The notes below the pieces were generated by a model. The model made no database searches and was not told the origin of the DNA. It saw only the letters and a list, made by a program, of their open reading frames with translations. This document shows, one piece after another, positions 1-7,511 of a DNA stretch of 64,000 nt. The stretch lies in NCBI RefSeq assembly GCF_022346995.1, contig NZ_JAKRNM010000004.1, positions 434,001 through 498,000 on the forward strand, given 5' to 3'. Made by a program: the position numbers and the translations under genes. Numbering within the stretch: position 1 is the first letter of the stretch; the number at the start of each line of letters is the position of its first letter. Origin of the DNA: Paenibacillus sp. ACRRY (GTDB lineage: Bacteria; Bacillota; Bacilli; Paenibacillales; Paenibacillaceae).

Positions 1-191
1 GCATAGTAAACTCCTTAAAATTAGTATCTGGATTCGTTTTCTGTGATCGGTGATCTCAACTATGTATGATTCACTGCGCTCTCCTTATATGATTTAATAA
101 TATAAATATACCATGATTTGGAACATGTTACCTTGTTATATTATCATAATAATAGCTAGAATCCATTGTACAAAAAAGGGAGTGCAGGCAC

Positions 192-422
192 ATGGCTGAA
201 GAACCGTTTATCTTTCTAGCGGGTATACTATGTTTTTTCGCTCCAATCTACTTTAGAAGATCAATGATGTCTATTCAAATGATTGCAGGAGTTATTCTAT
301 TCTGTTGTATTCTAATTTTTCACGAAGATACCCAAGTTAAATTGATTTATCTATTAGCTTTTGTTTGGGTATTTGGTTCAATTAGTGCATTAAGTGTATC
401 CGCAGATAAGTCAACAAAGTAG
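192..422 (+). CDS. small membrane protein, unknown function
   Basis: A 76-residue protein made almost entirely of hydrophobic stretches (about residues 7-20, 30-42 and 48-66) separated by short charged turns, so probably two or three membrane helices. The ATG follows a GGGAG ribosome site with 9-base spacing, and a factor-independent terminator lies 35 bases past the stop, which supports a real monocistronic gene. I do not recognise the family. The upstream 190 bases are AT-rich and hold no other gene. Confidence 0.6.
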   Translation: MAEEPFIFLAGILCFFAPIYFRRSMMSIQMIAGVILFCCILIFHEDTQVKLIYLLAFVWVFGSISALSVSADKSTK

Positions 423-456
423 TTATTCACAATTCCATAGCCCACGTTTTGAGAGT

Positions 457-488
457 AGACTGCTGGTTCATCACCAACAGTCTTTTTT
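457..488 (+). terminator. terminator of the small membrane protein gene
   Basis: An 11-bp stem (AGACTGCTGGT / ACCAACAGTCT, one mismatch) with a 5-base loop is followed by six T. Confidence 0.75.
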
Positions 489-593
489 GTTGTCACCTAT
501 TCTCACTTATTGATTCGAGAAACTTAAAAACGCCAAAAAAATTATCTGGATTCCTTTATAAATGAAAATATATGGATTTTGAAGTTAACTTTA

Positions 594-624
594 TTGACAC
601 GTAATTTTGTTATTGTGCTACAAT
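594..624 (+). promoter_or_regulatory. candidate sigma-A promoter of the importer operon
   Basis: TTGACA at 594-599 and TACAAT at 619-624 are separated by 19 bases, slightly longer than ideal. Both hexamers are close to consensus. The predicted transcript would start about 100 bases before the coding start. Confidence 0.45.
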
Positions 625-732
625 TGCTAAAAATAGTAACACGAATATGAACTGGAACGAATCTGGTTGGGAGAATTGCTGCATTTTTAGAGGAGAGAAA
701 GTGGTCCATTTCAAAAGGGGGAAAAGGGAAAC

Positions 733-2376
733 ATGCACGGGATTTCATGGAAAAAACGTTCAAGTCAGGCAGGGCTTAGTCTTTTACTGTTGTGTGCAGT
801 AGGGCTCGCAGGATGTACGCAAGGTGCTTCATCGGTTCAAGAGAGCCAGGCACTTGCAGCTTCTCACCCGAGGGATGAACTGGTGCTTGCGGTAGGGACA
901 GAGCCGGAAGGCGGGTTCGATCCGACAACAGGCTGGGGGCAGTACGGTTCGCCGCTTTTTCAGAGTACTCTGCTGAAAAGAGATGCCAAGCTGCATCTGG
1001 TCAATGACCTGGCAACAGACCATTCTGTCAGTGAAGACGGCCTCACATGGACCGTTTCGCTGCGGGATGACGTGAAGTTTTCGGATGGTGAACCGCTGAC
1101 GGCGGAAGATGTTAAGTTCACATTTGAAACGGCGTCCAGCAGCGGATCGGTTATCGATTTGACAAATATGGCCGAAGTGCAGGCTCCCGATTCAACAACG
1201 GTCGTCTTTACATTGAAATCGCCTCAGTCCACGTTTATCAGTATCCTGACTACACTTGGAATTGTGCCTGAACATGCCTATGGATCCGATTATGCTGAGC
1301 ATCCTGTCGGCTCCGGTCCTTACAAGCTAGTGCAGTGGGATAAGGGACAACAGGCCATCGTGGAAGCAAACGAGCAATACTACGGTCAAAAGTCTGCATT
1401 CCGCAAACTGACATTTCTCTACCTGGACGAGGATGCAGCCTTTGCGGCAGCCCAAGCGGGATCAGTCGATATTGCAGCCATTCCCGCCGCATTCAGCAAG
1501 CAGGAGGTAAGCGGCATGACGCTGGAATCGGTGAAAACCGTGGATAACCGGGGAATCATGTTTCCGATGCAACCTGCGGGCGGTACTTCCGCTGACGGTT
1601 TCCCCGCAGGAAACGATGTGACGTCCGACCTGGCCATTCGCCAAGCGGTGAACGTGGCCATTGACCGCAATGCATTGGTTGAAGGCGTGCTGGAGGGCCA
1701 TGGTCGTCCTGCATACTCGGTCAGTGATGATCTGCCTTGGGGGAATCCGGACGCTGTATTCGCAGATGCGGACGTTCAAGAAGCCCAGCGAATACTGACG
1801 GCTGGCGGCTGGACAGATACAGACGGTGATGGGGTGGTGGAAAAAAACGGTATGGAAGCCGAGTTCAACCTGCTCTATTTTGCAGGAGATCTGACCAGAC
1901 AATCCATTGCCCTTGCTGCAGCGGATATGGCGGCCCAGGCTGGCATCAAAATCAATGTGGAAGGCAAGAGCCGAGAAGAGACGAAAAAGCAGGCTTACGC
2001 CAATGCCGTGTTATTCGGATGGGGAAGTCATGACCCGCTGGAAACCTACAATCTGTACAGCAGCACGCACAAGGGGGAGGGATACTACAATGTGGGGCTG
2101 TATTCCAATCCGGCGGTGGATGGCTGGATGCAGCAAGCTCTCCAAGCTACGAGTGAAGAGGAAGCTCTTCCGTTCTGGCAGAAGGCAGAGTGGGACGGGA
2201 CGACAGGATTCAGTTATCAGGGCGACGCCCCTTGGGCATGGCTGGTGAATATTGATCACCTGTATTTGGTCAAAGATGGACTGAACATTGGTGAACAACA
2301 GATTCACCCGCATGGTCATGGCTGGCCGGTGACATCCAATCTGGAGGAATGGTCCTGGGATGATAACTCGAAGTAG
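733..2376 (+). CDS. ABC importer substrate-binding lipoprotein, nickel/metallophore (NikZ/CntA-like)
   Basis: This 547-residue extracytoplasmic solute-binding protein belongs to family 5 (nickel/dipeptide/oligopeptide). A lipoprotein signal is visible: KKR near residues 7-9, a hydrophobic core, and the lipobox LAGC with the lipidated Cys at 28. The mature protein opens with the GTEPEGGFDPTTGWGQYGSP segment characteristic of nickel and metallophore-binding members, and it ends with the QIHPHGHGWPVTSN segment shared by that subgroup. It is the first gene of a complete importer operon (binding protein, two permeases, two ATPases), the order seen in nikZYXWV and cntABCDF. No metallophore synthesis genes (cntKLM) are in the window. 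Subfamily assignment rests on recalled motifs, and a peptide substrate cannot be excluded. Confidence 0.75.
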   Translation: MHGISWKKRSSQAGLSLLLLCAVGLAGCTQGASSVQESQALAASHPRDELVLAVGTEPEGGFDPTTGWGQYGSPLFQSTLLKRDAKLHLVNDLATDHSVSEDGLTWTVSLRDDVKFSDGEPLTAEDVKFTFETASSSGSVIDLTNMAEVQAPDSTTVVFTLKSPQSTFISILTTLGIVPEHAYGSDYAEHPVGSGPYKLVQWDKGQQAIVEANEQYYGQKSAFRKLTFLYLDEDAAFAAAQAGSVDIAAIPAAFSKQEVSGMTLESVKTVDNRGIMFPMQPAGGTSADGFPAGNDVTSDLAIRQAVNVAIDRNALVEGVLEGHGRPAYSVSDDLPWGNPDAVFADADVQEAQRILTAGGWTDTDGDGVVEKNGMEAEFNLLYFAGDLTRQSIALAAADMAAQAGIKINVEGKSREETKKQAYANAVLFGWGSHDPLETYNLYSSTHKGEGYYNVGLYSNPAVDGWMQQALQATSEEEALPFWQKAEWDGTTGFSYQGDAPWAWLVNIDHLYLVKDGLNIGEQQIHPHGHGWPVTSNLEEWSWDDNSK

Positions 2377-2418
2377 GCAATGCAGTGCCAGTTCTGACCG
2401 ACATTGAGGAGAGATGGT

Positions 2419-3414
2419 ATGACAGGCATTCTTGGATGGGGAAGGTTTATTGGGGTGAAGCTGTTGCGACTCCTATCTCTGCTGGCAGGAGTCAGCGTGG
2501 TGGCTTTTATATTGATGCAGTTCTCGCCCGTGGACCCGATCGAGGCCTACATCGGGGGAGACATGATCAGAGTGAGTGCCGAGCAGCGAAGTCTGATTGA
2601 AGAACGGTGGGGATTGAATGACCCGCCTGCCCAGCGTCTATTCACCTGGGGACAGGCATTGCTCCAGGGTGATCTGGGAACGTCGATGATCTACAGACAG
2701 CCGGTTGCGGATATCATTCAGGAACGATTCCTGAATTCTGCTGCGCTTATGGCGGTGGCATGGATTTTATCCGGTGTGATTGGCTTCAGTCTGGGCGCGG
2801 TCGCAGCAATGAAACGGGAATCCGTGCTGGATCGCTTGATCTGTTGGTATTGCTATACGCTGGCTTCCACGCCGGTATTCTGGATGGCCTTGCTGCTGCT
2901 TATGGTGTTCGGCGTATGGCTCGGCTGGCTTCCGGTTGGCTTGGGTGTTCCTGCAGGGATGGCAGCTGATCAGGTGACATGGACAGATCGAGCCATGCAT
3001 ATGGTTCTTCCTGCATTAACCCTGAGTCTGACTGGTGTAGCAGCCATTGCCCTGCATACCCGCCAGAAGCTGCTGGATGTGCTGGACTCGGACTATATAC
3101 TCTTCGCCAGAGCAAGGGGCGAACGAGGCGTGCAGCTGTTTCGCAGGCATGGATTCAGACATGTCGTGCTGCCCGCGTTAACGCTGCAGTTTGCTTCATT
3201 CAGTGAATTGTTTGGAGGAGCTGTTCTTGCAGAACAGGTTTTTTCTTATCCGGGGTTGGGGCAGGCCACCGTGCAGGCTGGACTACGGGGGGATGTACCG
3301 CTGCTGCTCGGGCTTGTCCTGTGCAGCACGATCTTTGTTTTTACCGGCAATCTGCTGGCAGACATTCTCTATCGGTTCATTGATCCGCGGATGAAGGAGG
3401 AACTGTTAACATGA
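2419..3414 (+). CDS. ABC importer inner-membrane permease 1 (DppB/NikB/CntB-like)
   Basis: A roughly 331-residue permease of the BPD_transp_1 family with six predicted membrane helices. The N-terminal helix and following extracytoplasmic loop (VDPIEAYIGG near residue 40) are typical of DppB-type subunits. The cytoplasmic coupling loop is visible as RGERGVQLFRRHGFRHVVLPA, followed by the conserved EQVFSYPGLGQ. An in-frame TTG exists 15 bases upstream, but the AGGAGA site at 2407-2412 sits 6 bases before the ATG at 2419, so I chose that start. The stop overlaps the next ATG (ATGA), indicating translational coupling within the importer operon. Confidence 0.85.
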   Translation: MTGILGWGRFIGVKLLRLLSLLAGVSVVAFILMQFSPVDPIEAYIGGDMIRVSAEQRSLIEERWGLNDPPAQRLFTWGQALLQGDLGTSMIYRQPVADIIQERFLNSAALMAVAWILSGVIGFSLGAVAAMKRESVLDRLICWYCYTLASTPVFWMALLLLMVFGVWLGWLPVGLGVPAGMAADQVTWTDRAMHMVLPALTLSLTGVAAIALHTRQKLLDVLDSDYILFARARGERGVQLFRRHGFRHVVLPALTLQFASFSELFGGAVLAEQVFSYPGLGQATVQAGLRGDVPLLLGLVLCSTIFVFTGNLLADILYRFIDPRMKEELLT

Positions 3415-4394
3415 AGCAGGAAATGAAGCAGTCCTCCAGACCCATTCGTGCTGTACCGCGGCTGCGGACAGGGGGATCTGATGAAGCGGAGAAGCGGAAT
3501 GACGGTAAACCGTGGAGGCGTCAAGCTGGATTGTCTCCAGGGGGTTCTCGTTTTGAGAAGCAGCGGAGGAGCTATGCAAACCCGCACAAACGAGCCCTGA
3601 TCTGGGGGAGTCTGGCACTCGGCTGGATTGTTATCGTATGGCTGGCAGGGTTCGTGCTCCCCGCAGAATCCACGCTAACTTCGTTGAAAAACCGGAATTT
3701 GGCCCCGTTATGGGCACATCCCTTCGGCACGGACTGGTTGGGACGGGACATGTTCATGCGTACGCTGAAGGGATTGACGACCAGCATTCAGGTTGGTTTG
3801 CTTGCCGCGTGCGGAGGAGGGATCGTGGCGCTAATGCTCGGTTTGATTGCTGCTTCAGGAAAGCTTGCCGACAGGGTGGTTTCATGGTTAATCGATCTGT
3901 TCTTGAGTGTACCTCATCTGGTATCACTCGTGATGCTGGCCTTTGTCTTCGGTGGAGGCCTGGCTGGTGTTGCGGCTGCCATCGCACTGACCCACTGGCC
4001 GAATCTGGCCCGGGTTGTTCGTGCGGAGATGATTCAGCTGAAATCGGCAGATTATATTCATATTTCCCGCAGGCTGGGCCAATCCCGGTTTCGGATTGCT
4101 ACACAGCACATGCTTCCTCACTTGGTTCCACAGTTGTTCGTGGGTACATTGCTGATCTTCCCTCATGCCATTCTGCATGAGGCTGCAATTACGTTTCTGG
4201 GGCTCGGGCTGTCGCCGCAGCAGCCGGCCATTGGGATTATTTTGTCAGAGTCGATGAGATATCTGTCCGCAGGCATGTGGTGGCTTGCCTTTTTCCCGGG
4301 GCTGGCACTGTTATTGGTCGTTCGTGCCTTTGATGTGCTCGGGAACAGTTTGAAAGTGTTGACAGGGACAGGTAGTTCAAGGGAGGGAGGATAA
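3411..4394 (+). CDS. ABC importer inner-membrane permease 2 (DppC/NikC/CntC-like)
   Basis: A 327-residue permease of the DppC class. It has an unusually long, basic and hydrophilic N-terminal extension of about 60 residues before the first membrane helix (LIWGSLALGWIVIVWLAGFVL). The hallmark of this subunit type, GTDWLGRDMFMRTLKG, follows that helix. The coupling loop reads SRRLGQSRFRIATQHMLPHLVP, and the LHEAAITFLGLGLSPQQPAIG segment is conserved in DppC/NikC proteins. It partners with the preceding permease to form the translocation channel. The AAGGAGG site lies inside the end of the preceding gene, and the two reading frames overlap by 4 bases. Confidence 0.85.
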   Translation: MKQEMKQSSRPIRAVPRLRTGGSDEAEKRNDGKPWRRQAGLSPGGSRFEKQRRSYANPHKRALIWGSLALGWIVIVWLAGFVLPAESTLTSLKNRNLAPLWAHPFGTDWLGRDMFMRTLKGLTTSIQVGLLAACGGGIVALMLGLIAASGKLADRVVSWLIDLFLSVPHLVSLVMLAFVFGGGLAGVAAAIALTHWPNLARVVRAEMIQLKSADYIHISRRLGQSRFRIATQHMLPHLVPQLFVGTLLIFPHAILHEAAITFLGLGLSPQQPAIGIILSESMRYLSAGMWWLAFFPGLALLLVVRAFDVLGNSLKVLTGTGSSREGG

Positions 4395-4396
4395 CC

Positions 4397-5350
4397 ATGG
4401 CTCTTCTTGAAGTAAAAGGGGTCTCCGTTTCATTCAGACGAGCTCGTGGCTGGTTTGCATATGAGGAGAGTGAGGTCATTCAGGATCTGGATCTGACCGT
4501 GAACGAAGGCGAGATTGTAGCTGTCGTAGGTGCAAGTGGATCTGGTAAAAGCGTGCTGGCACAAGCGATCATGGGCATCCTTCCTGCCAGTGCCAGACTT
4601 GAGGGACAGATCTGTTATGCTGAGGAGCCGCTGACGAGAGAGCGGCAGCTTCGTCTGCGCGGAGATGAACTGGTGTACATTCCCCAATCGGTTACTCACC
4701 TGGACCCGCTGCTCAAGGTAGGTAAGCAGATCCAGCCAGTTCACCGGAAGCCCGGTGAGCGCCGGGTATCATCCAGGTTGCAGATGGTTAAAGCAGAGAG
4801 GGAACTGACGGATCGTTATCAATTGCCCCAGGGAACCAGCAAGAAGTATCCATATGAACTCTCCGGAGGCATGGCTCGGCGGGTACTCATGGCAACGGCG
4901 ACTTCCGGTGAGCCCAAGCTGATTATTGCCGATGAGCCGACACCGGGAATCCATCCGGAAGTGCTGGCAGACACGATGAAGCAATTTCGGGAAATGGCTG
5001 ACCGAGGTGCAGGGATACTGTGGATTACCCATGATATTGCCTCGGCGCTGACCGCAGCAGATCGAATCGCTGTATTCTATGCGGGTTCCTGTGTGGAGAT
5101 CGCGCAGGTCATCGATTTTGCAGGCATAGGAGATGGATTGAGACATCCTTATACACGTGCACTGTGGAATGCTTTGCCGCAAAATGGTTTCCAGCCCATC
5201 CTGGGCTCTCAGCCGTTGGCGAATCAGCGGAAGGGAAGCGGTTGTCCGTTTGCACCCCGCTGTACTGCTGCGACATCTGCATGTACAGATCAACATCCTG
5301 AATTGAGGAAGCTGCGAGGCGGAGAGGTGAGGTGTGTTCATGCCACTTGA
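4397..5350 (+). CDS. ABC importer ATP-binding protein 1 (NikD/CntD/DppD-like)
   Basis: A 317-residue ATPase subunit. Walker A is at residues 45-52 (GASGSGKS), the signature LSGGMA at 155-160 and Walker B LIIADE at 175-180, followed by the PTPGIHP variant typical of the nickel/metallophore DppD-like group. The C-terminal CPFAPRC..A...C region (about residues 285-310) is the oligopeptide/nickel transporter C-terminal domain, whose cysteines bind an iron-sulfur cluster in related transporters. It starts 3 bases after the permease stop and overlaps the next gene, so it is part of one operon. It powers the importer together with the second ATPase. Confidence 0.85.
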   Translation: MALLEVKGVSVSFRRARGWFAYEESEVIQDLDLTVNEGEIVAVVGASGSGKSVLAQAIMGILPASARLEGQICYAEEPLTRERQLRLRGDELVYIPQSVTHLDPLLKVGKQIQPVHRKPGERRVSSRLQMVKAERELTDRYQLPQGTSKKYPYELSGGMARRVLMATATSGEPKLIIADEPTPGIHPEVLADTMKQFREMADRGAGILWITHDIASALTAADRIAVFYAGSCVEIAQVIDFAGIGDGLRHPYTRALWNALPQNGFQPILGSQPLANQRKGSGCPFAPRCTAATSACTDQHPELRKLRGGEVRCVHAT

Positions 5351-5942
5351 AGCACGGAATGCCGGTTACGGATACGACAAGAACCATTGGATATTTCGGG
5401 AGTTGAACCTGAAGCTGGAGCAGGGACAAGTCGTCGGATTGTGGGGACCCAGTGGATGTGGCAAAACGAGCCTGGGACGCATCCTGGCAGGGTATGCTGA
5501 ACCTATGGCAGGAGAAGTGCTGATGGACGGCAAGCCACTTCCCCGAGCTGGAGCCTGTCCGGTTCAACTTGTATTTCAGCACCCGGAAAAAGCAGTCAAC
5601 CCACGCTGGCGAATGCGCCGTATATTACATGAAGCTGAGATGACGGAGCATCCGATTCTGAATGCTCTGGGTATTCAGCCTGAATGGCTAGATCGCAGAC
5701 CGGGTGAATTGTCTGGTGGGGAGCTGCAGCGCTTCTGCGTGGCCCGCGCACTGGGCAAGGAAACGCGTTACCTGATTGCCGATGAGATGACAACAATGCT
5801 GGATGCCATCACACAGGCCCAAATCTGGCATACTGTAATGGATACGGCTCGTGAGCGTAATTTGGGGCTGCTTGTGATCAGTCATGATCTTGACCTGCTG
5901 AATAAACTTTGTGACCGAATCATTCCCATGCCTGTATCCTAG
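5340..5942 (+). CDS. ABC importer ATP-binding protein 2 (NikE/CntF/DppF-like)
   Basis: A compact ATPase of about 200 residues, shorter than usual DppF proteins (about 260-330) because it lacks the C-terminal oligopeptide domain; CntF/NikE-type subunits are also short. Walker A GPSGCGKT lies at about residues 36-43, LSGGE at 123-127 and Walker B LIADE at 144-148. The usual PxSALD after Walker B is replaced by MTTMLD. A GTG at 5334 is possible, but the AGGTGAGG site gives better spacing to the ATG at 5340. It overlaps the preceding gene by 11 bases and is the last gene before a strong terminator. Confidence 0.8.
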   Translation: MPLEARNAGYGYDKNHWIFRELNLKLEQGQVVGLWGPSGCGKTSLGRILAGYAEPMAGEVLMDGKPLPRAGACPVQLVFQHPEKAVNPRWRMRRILHEAEMTEHPILNALGIQPEWLDRRPGELSGGELQRFCVARALGKETRYLIADEMTTMLDAITQAQIWHTVMDTARERNLGLLVISHDLDLLNKLCDRIIPMPVS

Positions 5943-5946
5943 CTGT

Positions 5947-5994
5947 AAAATAAGCCATCTTCCTTCGACTTGATCAAGGAAGATGGCTTATTTT
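5947..5994. terminator. bidirectional terminator between convergent genes
   Basis: A perfect 19-bp stem (5947-5965 with 5976-5994) has a 10-base loop. The stem ends are A-rich on one side and T-rich on the other, so it can serve the importer operon on the plus strand and the aminotransferase-like gene on the minus strand. Confidence 0.9.
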
Positions 5995-6001
5995 ATAGGT
6001 A

Positions 6002-7192
6002 TTAGTTTTGTTTGTTCAATTGATTCACCATCACGGAAAGTCTGCGCATGGCTTCTTCAACCGTGGACCGTGGACAGGCTACATTCATGCGCATGTATCC
6101 CGTGCCTTCCGATCCGAAGACGGTGCCGTCATTGAAGGCAAGACCTGCTTCGTTCAGGAGCAGTCGTACAAGTTCTTCCTGGGGAACACCAAGCTTGTTG
6201 AAGTCCATCCAGAGCAGATAGGTCGCTTCAGGCAAATCAATGCCTACATCAGGCATGTGTTTCGCGACATACTCCTGAACGTATTCCATATTTCCCCGGA
6301 TATAGGCGAGGCAGTCATCCAGCCATTGTTCGGCTCCGTTGTAGGCAGCCTCGGCTGCAATGGCGCCCAGTGTGCTGATGCTGGCAAGGCCCATCGTTTT
6401 AACGCCCTGGGTAAAGGATTCGCGCAAGCTGGCGTTTGGAATAATGATGTTGGATGTACACAGACCGGGAATATTAAATGTTTTGCTTGGTGCGGTACAG
6501 ATGATGCTCAGATCGGCAATGGCCTCCGAAACCTGGGACAGTGGAATATGCGTGCCACGTTCGTGCACAAGATCGGCATGGATTTCGTCCGAGACCACAA
6601 GTACATTATATTGCACGCACAGCGCAGCAAGGCCTTCAAGCTCCTCGCGAGACCATACACGTCCAACGGGATTATGAGGGCTGCAAAGGATAAGCATCTT
6701 CACTCGGCCTGTCTGCAGGCAGGATTCCAGATGTTCCAGATCCATGGAATAGCGTCCGTCTTCGAAACGGAGGGGATTCGTCATCAATTCTCTGTCCTGG
6801 CCACGTACCACTTCGTAAAAGGGGGCATAGACCGGAGTTTGAATCACAACAGCATCACCCGGTGCCGTAAAACGTTGAACGGCAATGCTTAGGGCTGGAA
6901 CAATCCCAGGTGTAAACACAACCCAATCATCGTTGATTTTCCAGTTGTGGCGGCGTTCCATCCATCCTCTTAGCGCTTCGTGATATGCATCCGTACGCAT
7001 GGTATAACCGAAAATGCCATGTTCCATCCGTGTCTGCAATGCCTCAATGACAGATGGTGGTGCGGCAAAGTCCATATCAGCGACCCACATAGGCAGCGCA
7101 TCGGCCACGCCAAAGATCTCCTCCAGTGCGTCCCATTTCTCCGAACCGGTAGAGAGACGATTAATCGGCTCATCAAATGTGTTTTTCTTCAT
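6002..7192 (-). CDS. patB: PLP-dependent cystathionine beta-lyase, MalY/PatB family
   Basis: A 396-residue fold-type I PLP enzyme. The active-site lysine is K237 in APSKTFNIPGL, the ring-nitrogen Asp is D202 in SDEIHADLV, and N174 lies in SPHNPVGRVW. The pattern WVADMDFAAPP near residue 36 is diagnostic for the MalY/PatB subgroup, which cleaves C-S bonds of cystathionine, cysteine conjugates and related thiols, releasing ammonia and pyruvate. A longer frame to 7231 exists, but AAGGGGG sits 8 bases before the ATG at 7192. A perfect 12-bp palindrome lies 45 bases upstream. The substrate in this organism is not shown by sequence. Confidence 0.85.
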   Translation of the reverse strand: MKKNTFDEPINRLSTGSEKWDALEEIFGVADALPMWVADMDFAAPPSVIEALQTRMEHGIFGYTMRTDAYHEALRGWMERRHNWKINDDWVVFTPGIVPALSIAVQRFTAPGDAVVIQTPVYAPFYEVVRGQDRELMTNPLRFEDGRYSMDLEHLESCLQTGRVKMLILCSPHNPVGRVWSREELEGLAALCVQYNVLVVSDEIHADLVHERGTHIPLSQVSEAIADLSIICTAPSKTFNIPGLCTSNIIIPNASLRESFTQGVKTMGLASISTLGAIAAEAAYNGAEQWLDDCLAYIRGNMEYVQEYVAKHMPDVGIDLPEATYLLWMDFNKLGVPQEELVRLLLNEAGLAFNDGTVFGSEGTGYMRMNVACPRSTVEEAMRRLSVMVNQLNKQN

Positions 7193-7236
7193 TATTAGGT
7201 TCCCCCTTCTAATCCGTTCATTCGACCACAATCGAC

Positions 7237-7248
7237 AGATAATTATCT
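7237..7248. promoter_or_regulatory. perfect palindrome AGATAATTATCT upstream of the MalY-like gene
   Basis: A 12-bp perfect inverted repeat without spacer sits 45 bases before the coding start, in the position expected for an operator overlapping the promoter. The cognate regulator is unknown. Confidence 0.4.
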
Positions 7249-7426
7249 AATAAATTTGTTATTTTCGCAACTCTTGACCTGATTCTAAACTCCCTACGGT
7301 ATGGTCCAAATTCATTGGATTTATTCACCTGAGCATTACATCAATACTGACCTATGTAGCATTTCTTCTCTTTCAACTCTATCCACTGTACAGAAGCTGC
7401 TATTCGGCTAAAGGGTTTATTTCACA

Positions 7427-7480
7427 CAAAAAAACCACCGCAGCGCCATCTTCCCGATGACTTCCTTCCTGCGATGGTTG
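7427..7480 (-). terminator. terminator of the S9 peptidase gene
   Basis: Read on the minus strand, AACCATCGCAG pairs with CTGCGGTGGTT (one G-U pair) and is followed by seven T. Confidence 0.8.
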
Positions 7481-7511
7481 TATCTTCACTCGGCTTGTCC
7501 CATGAAATAAC

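Larger units (their letters stand above)
423..732. other. intergenic region upstream of the ABC importer operon
   Basis: About 310 bases without a gene. It holds the terminator at 457-488, the candidate promoter at 594-624 and an AT-rich leader of about 100 bases before the substrate-binding protein gene. I found no convincing metal-regulator box or riboswitch fold by eye. Confidence 0.5.
7193..7511. other. intergenic region between two minus-strand genes
   Basis: About 319 bases with no gene. It contains the peptidase terminator (7427-7480) and a perfect palindrome (7237-7248) just upstream of the MalY-like gene. The remainder is unremarkable. Confidence 0.5.

Noticed and set aside
1..191. 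Partial gene at the left edge
   Set aside because: No open frame with coding character reaches the left edge; the region is AT-rich intergenic DNA.
600..625. Zur or Fur box in the importer promoter
   Set aside because: CACGTAAT and ATTGTG arms are too imperfect and need a bulge to align, so I do not claim a metal-regulator site.
6008..6892. Long open frame antisense to the MalY-like gene
   Set aside because: It mirrors a gene with an intact PLP lysine and strong ribosome site, has no ribosome site of its own, and its composition is not protein-like.
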